Shown one piece after another: positions 1 to 6,255 of a stretch of DNA of 17,178 nucleotides. The stretch covers positions 1-17,178 of the forward strand of contig CABTYA010000015.1 in NCBI GenBank assembly GCA_902488965.1, in the 5' to 3' direction. The stretch's first letter is position 1. Each line of letters starts with the position of its first letter. The stretch is from an uncultured Veillonellaceae bacterium (GTDB lineage Bacteria > Bacillota > Negativicutes > Veillonellales > Negativicoccaceae). Position numbers and translations under genes: made by a program. The notes under the pieces are model-generated. The model searched no databases. It saw only the letters and a list, made by a program, of their open reading frames with translations, and had not been told where the DNA came from.

Positions 1-30
1 GCGGATCTCGGCTTGCGCTGGATGTTCTAA
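1..30 (+). CDS. 3' end of a gene, possibly an outer-membrane beta-barrel protein (partial)
   Basis: Only the last nine codons and a TAA stop are in the window; they read ADLGLRWMF. A strong terminator follows 14 nt later, which supports this frame as a real gene end. The C-terminus ends in Phe, with Trp at position -3 and Leu, Leu and Ala at -5, -7 and -9 counted from the end. That alternating pattern is the known C-terminal beta-signal of outer-membrane proteins recognised by BamA. Nine residues are too few to name a family, so the outer-membrane reading is an inference. A second frame stays open through the terminator and was judged non-coding. Confidence 0.5.
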   Translation, partial: ADLGLRWMF

Positions 31-44
31 GAACATGTTTTACT

Positions 45-80
45 ATCTTCGGAAGGCATATGCCTTCCGAAGATTTTTTT
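45..80 (+). terminator. Rho-independent terminator of the upstream gene
   Basis: Positions 45-74 form a perfect inverted repeat with 15-nt arms (ATCTTCGGAAGGCAT and its complement). They are followed by a run of seven T at 74-80. The hairpin starts 14 nt after the TAA at 28-30. Its left side lacks a matching A-run, so it looks directional for the plus strand. Confidence 0.9.
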
Positions 81-257
81 GGTGGCACAGTGCAACAAAT
101 GAATTCCAAATTATATTGAGTAAAACGGAAGCAGATGTGATTTGCTATGATATGACTTTGGTGTAAGGGATAAAACTTAACACAAATTATGCAGGCATCA
201 TAAGAATGGAGTATGTTGATGGCTAAAATGTTTGTGTGAATTGTGAGCATGAATAAA

Positions 258-286
258 TTGCAGCAATCAGCAGAGTGTGATATCAT
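258..286 (+). promoter_or_regulatory. Sigma-70/SigA-type promoter for the ydbC-like gene
   Basis: The -35 box is TTGCAG at 258-263 and the -10 box is TATCAT at 281-286, with a 17-nt spacer. The predicted start of transcription near 293 leaves a leader of about 55 nt before the ATG at 350. Confidence 0.55.
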
Positions 287-299
287 ATTAACTAATAAA

Positions 300-315
300 A
301 TCCGTAGAAACGGAT
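300..315 (+). other. Small hairpin in the 5' leader of the ydbC-like mRNA
   Basis: ATCCGT at 300-305 and ACGGAT at 310-315 pair perfectly around an AGAA tetraloop. The hairpin lies about 7 nt after the predicted transcription start and 20 nt before the Shine-Dalgarno. It could protect the 5' end of the mRNA, but a role is not shown. It also overlaps an upstream ATG at 314 that is rejected as a start. Confidence 0.35.
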
Positions 316-349
316 GAATATTTATCTAACCGTCAGGGGAGTGAATTAT

Positions 350-634
350 ATGGCAAGTTTTAAATTTGAAATTGTCGCGCGTTTGGGTGAGTTGTCGGGC
401 AACCCCGATCCGCAGGCGGAGCAGGAAACATTGAGCGATGAAGAAGCGGCCGCTAAAAAAGATTGGTGGAGCAAGGAACTCACGTATACCCGGTGGGGTG
501 AGCGCGAAGCCAAGTTCGACTTACGGTCGTGGGGGCCCCGCTATGAAAAAACCGGCAAGGGATTGACATTGACCAAAGAAGAATTGATGAAACTGAAAGA
601 CATTTTAAACGAGATTGATTTTGATAAATATTAA
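350..634 (+). CDS. YdbC/PC4-like single-stranded DNA-binding protein
   Basis: The 94-residue product resembles the bacterial YdbC family of PC4-fold proteins, small homodimers that bind single-stranded DNA. Matching features are the N-terminal FKFEIV strand, the W-x-K-E-L-T segment near residues 40-45, KFDLRSWGP at about 55-63, and a C-terminal helix opened by G-x-T-L-T-x-E-E-L at about 71-79. The start at 350 was chosen because AGGGGAG at 335-341 sits 8 nt before it; an in-frame ATG at 314 has no such site and falls in the hairpin. Residues about 18-38 form an acidic Glu/Asp/Ala-rich insertion that I do not recall from typical family members, which are usually shorter. Its cellular role is unknown; it probably acts in DNA or transcription-related binding in the cytoplasm. 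Confidence 0.8.
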   Translation: MASFKFEIVARLGELSGNPDPQAEQETLSDEEAAAKKDWWSKELTYTRWGEREAKFDLRSWGPRYEKTGKGLTLTKEELMKLKDILNEIDFDKY

Positions 635-639
635 TACCG

Positions 640-675
640 AGTACGCTCCGTTCAGGCGGGGCGTACTTTGTTATT
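640..675 (+). terminator. Terminator-like hairpin between the ydbC-like and CDF genes
   Basis: GTACGCTCCG at 641-650 pairs with CGGGGCGTAC at 657-666 (one T-G wobble) around a six-base loop. A640 extends the stem to T667. The following tract, TTTGTTATT, is weak. The hairpin ends only about 9 nt before the Shine-Dalgarno of the CDF gene, leaving no room for a promoter. It may terminate partially and act as an attenuator or mRNA-processing boundary. Confidence 0.55.
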
Positions 676-686
676 GAGGAGACTGT

Positions 687-1844
687 ATGCAGGGAACAAT
701 CAAAATCCGTGAGATGACATTGGCATTGGCGTTGTACCTAACGGTAAAGACGTCGCTGTCCGCAGCCAAAATCGGGATCGGCTATTGGTTCGGTTCGCTG
801 GCGGTCATGAGTGACGGGATGCACGACATTACCGACGTGGGATACGGGGTATTGATCGGTGTATCGCTGTATATGATGATGCGGCCGGCAAATTACCAGC
901 ACCCGTTCGGTCGGGCCCGTCTGGAATATGTGATGACCGGTGTGGTCGGTGTCGTCATCTTGTACGCGGGGCTGAGCGTTGTGGCGGAGTCCGTCGTGCG
1001 GGCCATGAATCCTGTGGCGGTCAATTATGATCCGATTTTGCCGGGGGTGCTGATTATTTCGGCGATTGTGCAGGCGGGGCTGATTGTCGGGCTGCGGTAT
1101 TGGTACCGTCTGACCGGGTCGGAAATCATGCGGGCGTTGGTGGCGGACGGATTTTCCGATATGGTGATTACGCTCGGCGTCTTGGCGGCATTGGTCATCG
1201 AGTTTACCGTCGGATGGCAAATCGACGCCTATATCGGCGGTTTGGTGGCCGCGATGCTGCTGATGACCGGCGTGCGAATCTTGCAACGGGGGCTGGACAA
1301 GTTGCTCGGCAAGCGGGTAAATGCGGAAGAAGAGCGGGAGATTTTGGAGTTTATCTCTTCGTGCCCCGGGGTGTACGGAGCACATGACCTGATCATTCAT
1401 GATTACGGACCGGGCTACAAGTTCATGACTTGTCACATCGAGGTCGACAGTCGCAACAGTTTCATCGAGGCGCACCGTATCGCCGATGAAGTCGAACGGC
1501 GGATGGAGACGCAGTACGATGCGCAGGCACTGGTGCATATGGATCCGCGCAATCTGGCCGATCCGAAGGCGGCTGTCGCGGAAAACGAAGTCCGTCGGGC
1601 ATTGGCCATGTTGGATCCGAAGTGGGTGGTGCATGATGTGTACGCGCTGGCGACATCGAACGGGTGGAATATCAGCTTTGACGTGTCGGTCGGCGATGCG
1701 ACGGAAACCGACGCCCAAATCGTTCGGGATATTCGTCGTACGGTGCAGCGCCACCATCCGGAATACCATCTGACGATTCGGATTGACCGCCATTATTTAA
1801 GTTATTTGCCGGATGCGCAGGATGACGGAGAGAGGAGCGAATGA
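687..1844 (+). CDS. Cation diffusion facilitator (CDF) family metal transporter
   Basis: The 385-residue protein is a CDF antiporter that should export a divalent metal (Zn, Fe, Mn, Co or Cd) across the cytoplasmic membrane in exchange for protons. Residues about 10-205 contain the hydrophobic segments. The metal-site pattern is visible as H46 and D50 in the second helix (SDGMHDITD) and D154 and D158 in the fifth (ADGFSD). Residues about 218-288 form the usual cytoplasmic dimerisation domain, with CPGV and a His-rich stretch at 233-250. A further region of about 95 residues (290-385) looks like a second ferredoxin-like copy. GAGGAGA at 676-682 supports the ATG at 687. The metal cannot be fixed from sequence. 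With no promoter visible just upstream, it is probably co-transcribed with the ydbC-like gene. Confidence 0.9.
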   Translation: MQGTIKIREMTLALALYLTVKTSLSAAKIGIGYWFGSLAVMSDGMHDITDVGYGVLIGVSLYMMMRPANYQHPFGRARLEYVMTGVVGVVILYAGLSVVAESVVRAMNPVAVNYDPILPGVLIISAIVQAGLIVGLRYWYRLTGSEIMRALVADGFSDMVITLGVLAALVIEFTVGWQIDAYIGGLVAAMLLMTGVRILQRGLDKLLGKRVNAEEEREILEFISSCPGVYGAHDLIIHDYGPGYKFMTCHIEVDSRNSFIEAHRIADEVERRMETQYDAQALVHMDPRNLADPKAAVAENEVRRALAMLDPKWVVHDVYALATSNGWNISFDVSVGDATETDAQIVRDIRRTVQRHHPEYHLTIRIDRHYLSYLPDAQDDGERSE

Positions 1845-1873
1845 TTGAGCGGCGAATACCGATGTGATATAAT
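1845..1873 (+). promoter_or_regulatory. Strong SigA-type promoter for pnp-dut
   Basis: TTGAGC at 1845-1850 and a perfect TATAAT at 1868-1873 are separated by 17 nt. A TG at 1865-1866 gives an extended -10. The -35 box begins right after the TGA of the CDF gene (1842-1844). Transcription should start near 1880, giving a leader of about 33 nt before pnp. Confidence 0.8.
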
Positions 1874-1912
1874 GATAAAGTATTGATAATGAGTATTATA
1901 GGAGGAGACAAC

Positions 1913-4036
1913 ATGAACGAGGTGTTCACTACGGAAGTCGCAGGGCGACCTCTCATCATTGAAACGGGAAAATACGCGAAACAGGCCGGCGGTGCGGTGA
2001 TGGTCCGCTACGGCGATACGGCGGTATTGGTCACGGCGACGGGCGCCAAAACGCCGCGCGAAGGGACGGACTTTTTTCCGTTGACAGTCGATTACGAAGA
2101 AAAATTATATGCGGTCGGAAAAATTCCGGGCGGTTTTATCAAACGGGAAGGTCGTCCGGGCGAATCGGCGATTTTGAACGCTCGTCTGATTGACCGACCG
2201 ATTCGGCCGTTGTTTGATAAAGGGATACGCAATGACGTTCATGTTGTTGCGACAGTACTTTCCGTCGAGCATGACAATGCACCGGAAATGGCGGCAATGA
2301 TCGGTGCGTCGGCGGCGCTGTCCATTTCGGAGATTCCGTTTGACGGTCCGATCGCCGGGGTCAAGGTCGGACGCGTTGACGGCGAGCTCGTCATCAATCC
2401 GACGGTGGAACAGACAGAAGCCTCGGACATGGTGATTACCGTGGCCGGTACGAAAGACGCCATCTTGATGGTGGAAGGCGGCGCCCGCGAAGTGCCGGAA
2501 GAAACGGTGCTGGACGCCATCATGTTCGGGCATGAAGAAATCAAACGTCTGGTGGCGTTCCAAGAAGAAATCGTCGCCAAGGTGGGTAAAGAAAAACTCG
2601 TGTACGAAGTTCACCAAGTGCCGGCGGAGATTACGGCGGAAGTGGAAGCGCATGCCGCAGCCAAACTGAAAGAAGCGATTTTCGACCCGGATAAACAGAC
2701 GCGCGAAGCGCATATGGATGAGGTCAAACAGGAAGCGCAAGCATATTTTGAAGAAAAATATCCGGAGCAGGCGGGCGATATTCGTCAGGCGCTGGATAAA
2801 TTAACCAAGTCGATTGTACGGCGGATGATTTCTGTCGATAAAATCCGCCCGGACGGACGCGGGCTGACTGAAATCCGGCCGATCAGCTGTGAAGTGGGAT
2901 TGTTGCCGCGGGTACACGGCTCGGCGCTCTTTACGCGCGGACAGACGCAGGCGCTGACGGTGACGACACTGGCACCGTTGTCGGAAAAACAGGTCATCGA
3001 CGATGTATCGCCGGTAACGGAAAAACGGTATATTCACCAGTACAATTTCCCGTCTTACAGTGTCGGCGAAACGCGTCCGACGCGCGGACCGGGACGCCGG
3101 GAAATCGGGCACGGCGCACTGGCGGAACGGGCGCTTTTGCCGGTGATTCCGAGTGAAGAAAAGTTCCCGTATTGCTTGCGTGTCGTTTCGGAAATTTTGG
3201 AATCGAACGGATCGTCCTCGATGGCCAGTGTATGCGGCAGCACGATGTCGCTGATGCAGGCGGGCGTACCGATCAGCGCACCGGTGGCGGGCGTTGCGAT
3301 GGGCTTGGTCAAAGAAGGCGAATACTACACGATTTTGACGGATATTCAAGGGATGGAAGACGCGCTGGGCGATATGGATTTTAAGGTCGCAGGTACGGCT
3401 AAAGGCGTGACCGCCATCCAGATGGATATCAAGGTGGACGGACTGTCCCGCGAAATTTTGGCGTCGGCCTTGCAGCAGGCGCATGAAGGACGTCTTTTCA
3501 TCCTCGACAAAATCGCCGCATGCATCGACAAACCGGCGGCAGATCTCTCGCCGTACGCACCGCGGATTATTACGATGAAAATCGCGGTCGATCAAATCCG
3601 CACCGTTATCGGACCGGGCGGCAAAATGATCAACCAAATTATTGATGCGACGGGCGTCAAAATCGATATTGAAGAAGACGGCACGGTCTATATTGCATCG
3701 GTCGACGGCGAAGGCGGCAAAAAAGCCGTGGAAATGATTGAACAGCTGGTCAAAGAAGTCGAACCCGGCGAAGTCTACATGGGTAAAGTGACCCGTTTGA
3801 TGAAGTTCGGCGCGTTTGTGGAAATCCTGCCGGGCAAGGAAGGTCTCGTGCATATTTCACAGTTGGCGAACGAACGGGTGGAAAAAGTCGAAGACGTCGT
3901 CAATGTCGGTGATGAAATCATGGTCAAAGTGACGGAAATCGACAAGCAGGGGCGCATCAACCTCTCGCGCAAGGCCGTGTTGAATACCGGTGACAATGCC
4001 GGCAAACAACGCTCGCGAGGCACGAAGGAGGGCTAA
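1913..4036 (+). CDS. pnp: Polynucleotide phosphorylase (polyribonucleotide nucleotidyltransferase)
   Basis: The 707-residue enzyme degrades RNA 3' to 5' with phosphate, releasing nucleoside diphosphates, and can run in reverse to add tails; it works as a cytoplasmic trimer. Domains in order are RNase PH 1 (about 1-215), an all-helical linker (about 235-310), RNase PH 2 (about 312-545), KH (about 552-612) and S1 (about 618-687). Visible signatures include RREIGHGALAERAL at 395-408, SNGSSSMASVCGS at 431-443, LGDMDF with D487 and D489, the KH loop GPGG at 567-570, and the S1 segment FGAFVE followed by GLVHISQ. Length is normal. GGAGGAG at 1901-1907, 5 nt upstream, fixes the ATG at 1913; an in-frame ATG at 1883 lies too close to the promoter. 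dut follows after 1 nt. Confidence 0.97.
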   Translation: MNEVFTTEVAGRPLIIETGKYAKQAGGAVMVRYGDTAVLVTATGAKTPREGTDFFPLTVDYEEKLYAVGKIPGGFIKREGRPGESAILNARLIDRPIRPLFDKGIRNDVHVVATVLSVEHDNAPEMAAMIGASAALSISEIPFDGPIAGVKVGRVDGELVINPTVEQTEASDMVITVAGTKDAILMVEGGAREVPEETVLDAIMFGHEEIKRLVAFQEEIVAKVGKEKLVYEVHQVPAEITAEVEAHAAAKLKEAIFDPDKQTREAHMDEVKQEAQAYFEEKYPEQAGDIRQALDKLTKSIVRRMISVDKIRPDGRGLTEIRPISCEVGLLPRVHGSALFTRGQTQALTVTTLAPLSEKQVIDDVSPVTEKRYIHQYNFPSYSVGETRPTRGPGRREIGHGALAERALLPVIPSEEKFPYCLRVVSEILESNGSSSMASVCGSTMSLMQAGVPISAPVAGVAMGLVKEGEYYTILTDIQGMEDALGDMDFKVAGTAKGVTAIQMDIKVDGLSREILASALQQAHEGRLFILDKIAACIDKPAADLSPYAPRIITMKIAVDQIRTVIGPGGKMINQIIDATGVKIDIEEDGTVYIASVDGEGGKKAVEMIEQLVKEVEPGEVYMGKVTRLMKFGAFVEILPGKEGLVHISQLANERVEKVEDVVNVGDEIMVKVTEIDKQGRINLSRKAVLNTGDNAGKQRSRGTKEG

Positions 4037-4037
4037 T

Positions 4038-4487
4038 ATGGAACCGATACGCGGATTTGAAGTGGTGTCCGCCTATGCGGGGCAGGGATTGACACTGCCG
4101 GAACGCAAGACGGCGGAGAGCGCCGGCTATGATATCGCCAGTGCGGAAGATGTCGTATTGGCACCGCAACAGGTGACGATGATCCCGACCGGACTGAAAG
4201 CGTTCATGGGCATCGGCGAGTACTTGGCCATCTATATCCGTTCGGGAATTTCGATTCGCAATAGTTTGTTGCTGATCAACGGTACGGGCATCATTGACAG
4301 CGATTACTACAACAACGAGGAAAATGAAGGGCATATCATGATTGCCGTTTACAATGCAGGGACGCAACCTTTTGAGATACACAAAGGAGAGCGCATCGCA
4401 CAAGGGATTTTTACTCGTTACTTGTTGGTGGCCGATGATGAGGCAACCGGCGTTCGGACCGGCGGTATCGGCAGTACCGGAATTTGA
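4038..4487 (+). CDS. dut: dUTP diphosphatase (trimeric dUTPase)
   Basis: The 149-residue protein hydrolyses dUTP to dUMP and diphosphate, keeping uracil out of DNA and supplying dUMP for thymidylate synthesis. All five family motifs are present: motif 1 at AGYDIAS, motif 2 around IRSGIS, motif 3 at NGTGIIDSDYY, motif 4 at GERIAQGIF and the C-terminal motif 5 at RTGGIGSTG, which normally closes over the active site of the neighbouring subunit. The protein ends directly after motif 5. AAGGAGGG at 4025-4032 lies inside the end of pnp and supports the ATG at 4038, so the two genes are probably translationally coupled. A longer in-frame ORF from 3990 inside pnp is rejected. Confidence 0.95.
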   Translation: MEPIRGFEVVSAYAGQGLTLPERKTAESAGYDIASAEDVVLAPQQVTMIPTGLKAFMGIGEYLAIYIRSGISIRNSLLLINGTGIIDSDYYNNEENEGHIMIAVYNAGTQPFEIHKGERIAQGIFTRYLLVADDEATGVRTGGIGSTGI

Positions 4488-4500
4488 CATACGTAGAATA

Positions 4501-4528
4501 AAAAAAGACTGCCGCGGCAGTCTTTTTT
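4501..4528 (+). terminator. Perfect terminator hairpin between dut and pdp
   Basis: The 28-nt segment is a perfect palindrome: AAAAAAGACTGCCG pairs with its exact complement, which ends in six T. It would work on either strand. Its T-run ends 4 nt before the AAGGAGG ribosome binding site of pdp, so nothing resembling a separate pdp promoter fits after it. A perfect TTGACA overlaps the dut stop at 4484-4489 but has no correctly spaced -10 box. Confidence 0.85.
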
Positions 4529-4541
4529 GGCAAGGAGGCAT

Positions 4542-5861
4542 ATGGATACCGTACATATTATCGAAAAAACACGAGACGGAAAGGCGTTGACAGCGGAAGA
4601 AATCACTTATTTGGTCGATGCCTACACGGCCGGCAAGATTCCGGATTACCAAGTGGCGGCGTGGCTGATGGCGGTGTATTGGCGCGGACTCAGTAATGAG
4701 GAAACCGTGGCATTGACATTGGCGATGGCCCACTCGGGCAAGATGTTGGAATGGCCGGATGAATGGCGCCCGATTACCGATAAACACAGTACGGGCGGGG
4801 TAGGTGATACGACGACGCTCATTGTGGCACCGATTGTTGCGGCGGCGGGGGTACGTGTCGGCAAGATGTCCGGCCGAGGGCTCGGATTTACCGGCGGGAC
4901 CTTGGATAAATTGGAATCCGTGCCGGGTTTTTCCGTGCATTTGTCGGCGGAGGATTTTCGTCGGCAGATTGAGACATTGCGCGTCGCCGTCATCGGCCAA
5001 AGCGAAGAGCTGGCGCCGGCGGACGGATTGCTGTATGCACTGCGGGATGTAACGGGGACGGTGGAAAGTCTGCCCTTGATTGCGTCATCGGTGATGAGCA
5101 AAAAGCTGGCGTCCGGTGCGGATGTTATCGTGCTGGATGTCAAGTGCGGTGCGGCGGCGTTTATGAAGACACGCCGCGAGGCGGAAGCATTGGCGCGTTT
5201 GATGGTTGATATCGGCGAGCGGTCAGGAAGGCGGACATTGGCGATCGTATCCGATATGAACGCACCGCTCGGCAGTGCAATCGGCAACAGCTTGGAAATC
5301 GACGAAGCGACCGAAGTGCTGCAGGGACACGGCAATCGCCGTCTGATTGAGGTGTCATTGGTGCTGGCGGGTGCGATGATTTACGGTGCGGGTAAGGCGG
5401 CCACATGGGATGACGGCATCCGCATTGCCCGTCGGGTATGGCAATCGGGAGAAGCGCTGACGCTTTGGCGCGAGTGGCTCAAAGCGCAGGGCGGTGCGGT
5501 GGATTGGCTGGGACAGCGGCCGCTGACACAGGCGGCGCATACTGCGACGGTGACCGCAGGGGTATCGGGATTTGTAACGGCAGTCGATGCGATGGCGTTG
5601 GCGCAAATCAGTCGCGAACTCGGCGCCGGCCGCATGGTCAAGGGCGACGATATATTGCCGATGGTCGGGGTGCAGCTGCATCGGGAGTTAAACGATGCCG
5701 TCAGCGCGGGAGATACATTGGCGACGGTATACAGTGAACGGCCGATTGACGCGGAAAAAATGACAGCACGGATTCGGTCGGCATTTACCGTTGCGGCGGA
5801 AACCGCGGAAGCGGTGCTGATTTATGAACGGATTGACGGGAAGGAAAAAAACGCACAATAA
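4542..5861 (+). CDS. pdp: Pyrimidine-nucleoside phosphorylase
   Basis: The 439-residue enzyme splits uridine, thymidine and deoxyuridine with phosphate to give the base and (deoxy)ribose 1-phosphate, in cytoplasmic pyrimidine salvage. An N-terminal helical domain (about 1-65) is followed by the phosphate-binding motif KHSTGGVGD starting at K81, GRGLGFTGGTLDKLES at 111-126, SSVMSKKLASG, and the alpha/beta domain ending in the small C-terminal lobe. Length matches the Firmicutes Pdp/DeoA family (about 430-440). AAGGAGG at 4533-4539 lies 3 nt before the ATG at 4542, rather tight but the only good site. The gene sits directly behind a perfect terminator hairpin, so its expression probably depends on read-through from the pnp-dut promoter. 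The narrower alternative, a thymidine phosphorylase, cannot be excluded from sequence. Confidence 0.93.
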   Translation: MDTVHIIEKTRDGKALTAEEITYLVDAYTAGKIPDYQVAAWLMAVYWRGLSNEETVALTLAMAHSGKMLEWPDEWRPITDKHSTGGVGDTTTLIVAPIVAAAGVRVGKMSGRGLGFTGGTLDKLESVPGFSVHLSAEDFRRQIETLRVAVIGQSEELAPADGLLYALRDVTGTVESLPLIASSVMSKKLASGADVIVLDVKCGAAAFMKTRREAEALARLMVDIGERSGRRTLAIVSDMNAPLGSAIGNSLEIDEATEVLQGHGNRRLIEVSLVLAGAMIYGAGKAATWDDGIRIARRVWQSGEALTLWREWLKAQGGAVDWLGQRPLTQAAHTATVTAGVSGFVTAVDAMALAQISRELGAGRMVKGDDILPMVGVQLHRELNDAVSAGDTLATVYSERPIDAEKMTARIRSAFTVAAETAEAVLIYERIDGKEKNAQ

Positions 5862-5885
5862 AAAAAGCTACCGAAGTAGCTTTTT
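5862..5885. terminator. Bidirectional terminator shared by pdp and rpsT
   Basis: AAAAAGCTAC at 5862-5871 and GTAGCTTTTT at 5876-5885 pair perfectly around a CGAA tetraloop. The A-run and T-run make it usable from both sides. It sits between the stop of pdp (5859-5861) and the stop of rpsT on the opposite strand (5894). Confidence 0.88.
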
Positions 5886-5893
5886 GAAAGCGG

Positions 5894-6163
5894 TTATTTG
5901 CTTTCCGTTTCTTGCAAATGAGCATGCAAACGCGCTTTTTTACGAGCAGCATTGTTCTTATGAATTACACCTTTGGAGGCTGCCTTGTCGATGATACGCG
6001 CAGTGTTGGAAAACTCTTTGCGAGCGGCATCGGCATCTCCTGCTTCTGCGGTCTGCAGCGTCTTTTTAATTGCGGTACGGATGCGCGATTTAACAGCAGC
6101 GCTTTGGGCGCGACGTTCGGCATCGGTCTTCATGCTTTTGATGCTGGATTTGATTTGCGGCAA
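5894..6163 (-). CDS. rpsT: 30S ribosomal protein S20
   Basis: The product is about 89 residues: a small basic helical protein that binds 16S rRNA early in assembly of the small subunit. It shows the typical S20 pattern: an IKSSIKSMKTD start, a Lys/Arg-rich N-terminal helix, a middle segment with EAGDADAARKEFSNTA, and a C-terminal IHKNNAARKKARL block. The start chosen is TTG at 6163-6161, because AGGAGGTG (6177-6170 on the minus strand) sits 6 nt before it. The more distal in-frame GTG at 6172-6170 is part of that Shine-Dalgarno and is unlikely to be the initiator. A weak UUG start is also known for E. coli rpsT, where it is linked to autogenous control by S20. The gene is monocistronic with its own promoter. 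Confidence 0.93.
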   Translation of the reverse strand: MPQIKSSIKSMKTDAERRAQSAAVKSRIRTAIKKTLQTAEAGDADAARKEFSNTARIIDKAASKGVIHKNNAARKKARLHAHLQETESK

Positions 6164-6177
6164 TGGTGTCACCTCCT
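6164..6177 (-). promoter_or_regulatory. Ribosome binding site that fixes a UUG start for rpsT
   Basis: On the minus strand AGGAGGTG occupies 6177-6170, followed by the 6-nt spacer ACACCA and then TTG at 6163. A strong Shine-Dalgarno paired with a weak start codon suggests that initiation is tuned by the codon rather than by the binding site. Confidence 0.75.
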
Positions 6178-6205
6178 ATCGTGGTTCATTTGTTTATACC
6201 TTGAA

Positions 6206-6234
6206 ATTTTATCATAAAAACGCCGGTTGTGCAA
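6206..6234 (-). promoter_or_regulatory. Strong promoter of rpsT
   Basis: Read on the minus strand, TTGCAC (6234-6229) and TAAAAT (6211-6206) are separated by 17 nt. A TG-A directly precedes the -10 box, making it extended. Transcription should start near 6199, giving a leader of about 36 nt. No equally good promoter facing acpS is visible in the same interval. Confidence 0.8.
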
Positions 6235-6255
6235 GATTGAGAAAAGGAGTCTCGG

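Larger units (their letters stand above)
81..349. other. AT-rich intergenic region before the ydbC-like gene
   Basis: This 269-nt stretch is much richer in A and T than the flanking genes. I see no convincing ORF in it. It contains a promoter at 258-286 and a small hairpin at 300-315. A further extended -10 look-alike lies at 143-151 (TGC-TATGAT) without a good -35 box. A loose inverted pair, ACACAAA at 180-186 and TTTGTGT at 231-237, is too far apart to interpret. A short untranslated RNA starting near 158 is possible but unsupported. Confidence 0.5.

Noticed and set aside
31..170. Second reading frame open from the left edge through the terminator
   Set aside because: It runs straight through a 30-nt perfect hairpin and AT-rich spacer; the frame ending at position 30 fits the terminator position better.
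180..237. ACACAAA and TTTGTGT as a repressor operator or stem
   Set aside because: Only 7 bp matched over about 44 nt of spacer in AT-rich DNA; easily explained by chance.
314..349. Upstream ATG giving a longer ydbC-like protein
   Set aside because: It lies in a leader hairpin with no Shine-Dalgarno, while the ATG at 350 has AGGGGAG at proper spacing and yields the family N-terminus.
738..1793. Long minus-strand ORF (351 codons) opposite the CDF gene
   Set aside because: Its translation is Arg/His-rich with no recognisable domain and no ribosome binding site. It is a codon-bias shadow of the well-supported plus-strand transporter.
2801..3853. Minus-strand ORF (350 codons) opposite pnp
   Set aside because: Low-complexity His/Phe/Arg-rich translation inside a highly conserved enzyme gene; no start signal.
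4484..4499. TTGACA at 4484-4489 with TAGAAT at 4494-4499 as a pdp promoter
   Set aside because: The hexamers are only 4 nt apart and no other -10 box lies 16-18 nt downstream; transcription would also start within or before the terminator.
4455..4528. Possible ANTAR-type double hairpin ahead of pdp
   Set aside because: A short CGGTA/TACCG stem in the end of dut has a seven-base loop without the expected A at position 1 and G at position 4, so it does not fit the known RNA target.
4342..4590. Plus-strand ORF bridging dut and pdp
   Set aside because: Reads out of frame through the terminator palindrome and both flanking genes.
3957..5000. Minus-strand ORF (347 codons) spanning the ends of pnp, dut and pdp
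   Set aside because: It crosses two genes and a perfect terminator hairpin, and the translation has no family character.
5912..6217. Plus-strand ORF opposite rpsT
   Set aside because: Antisense to a conserved ribosomal protein gene and its promoter; no RBS and no recognisable product.
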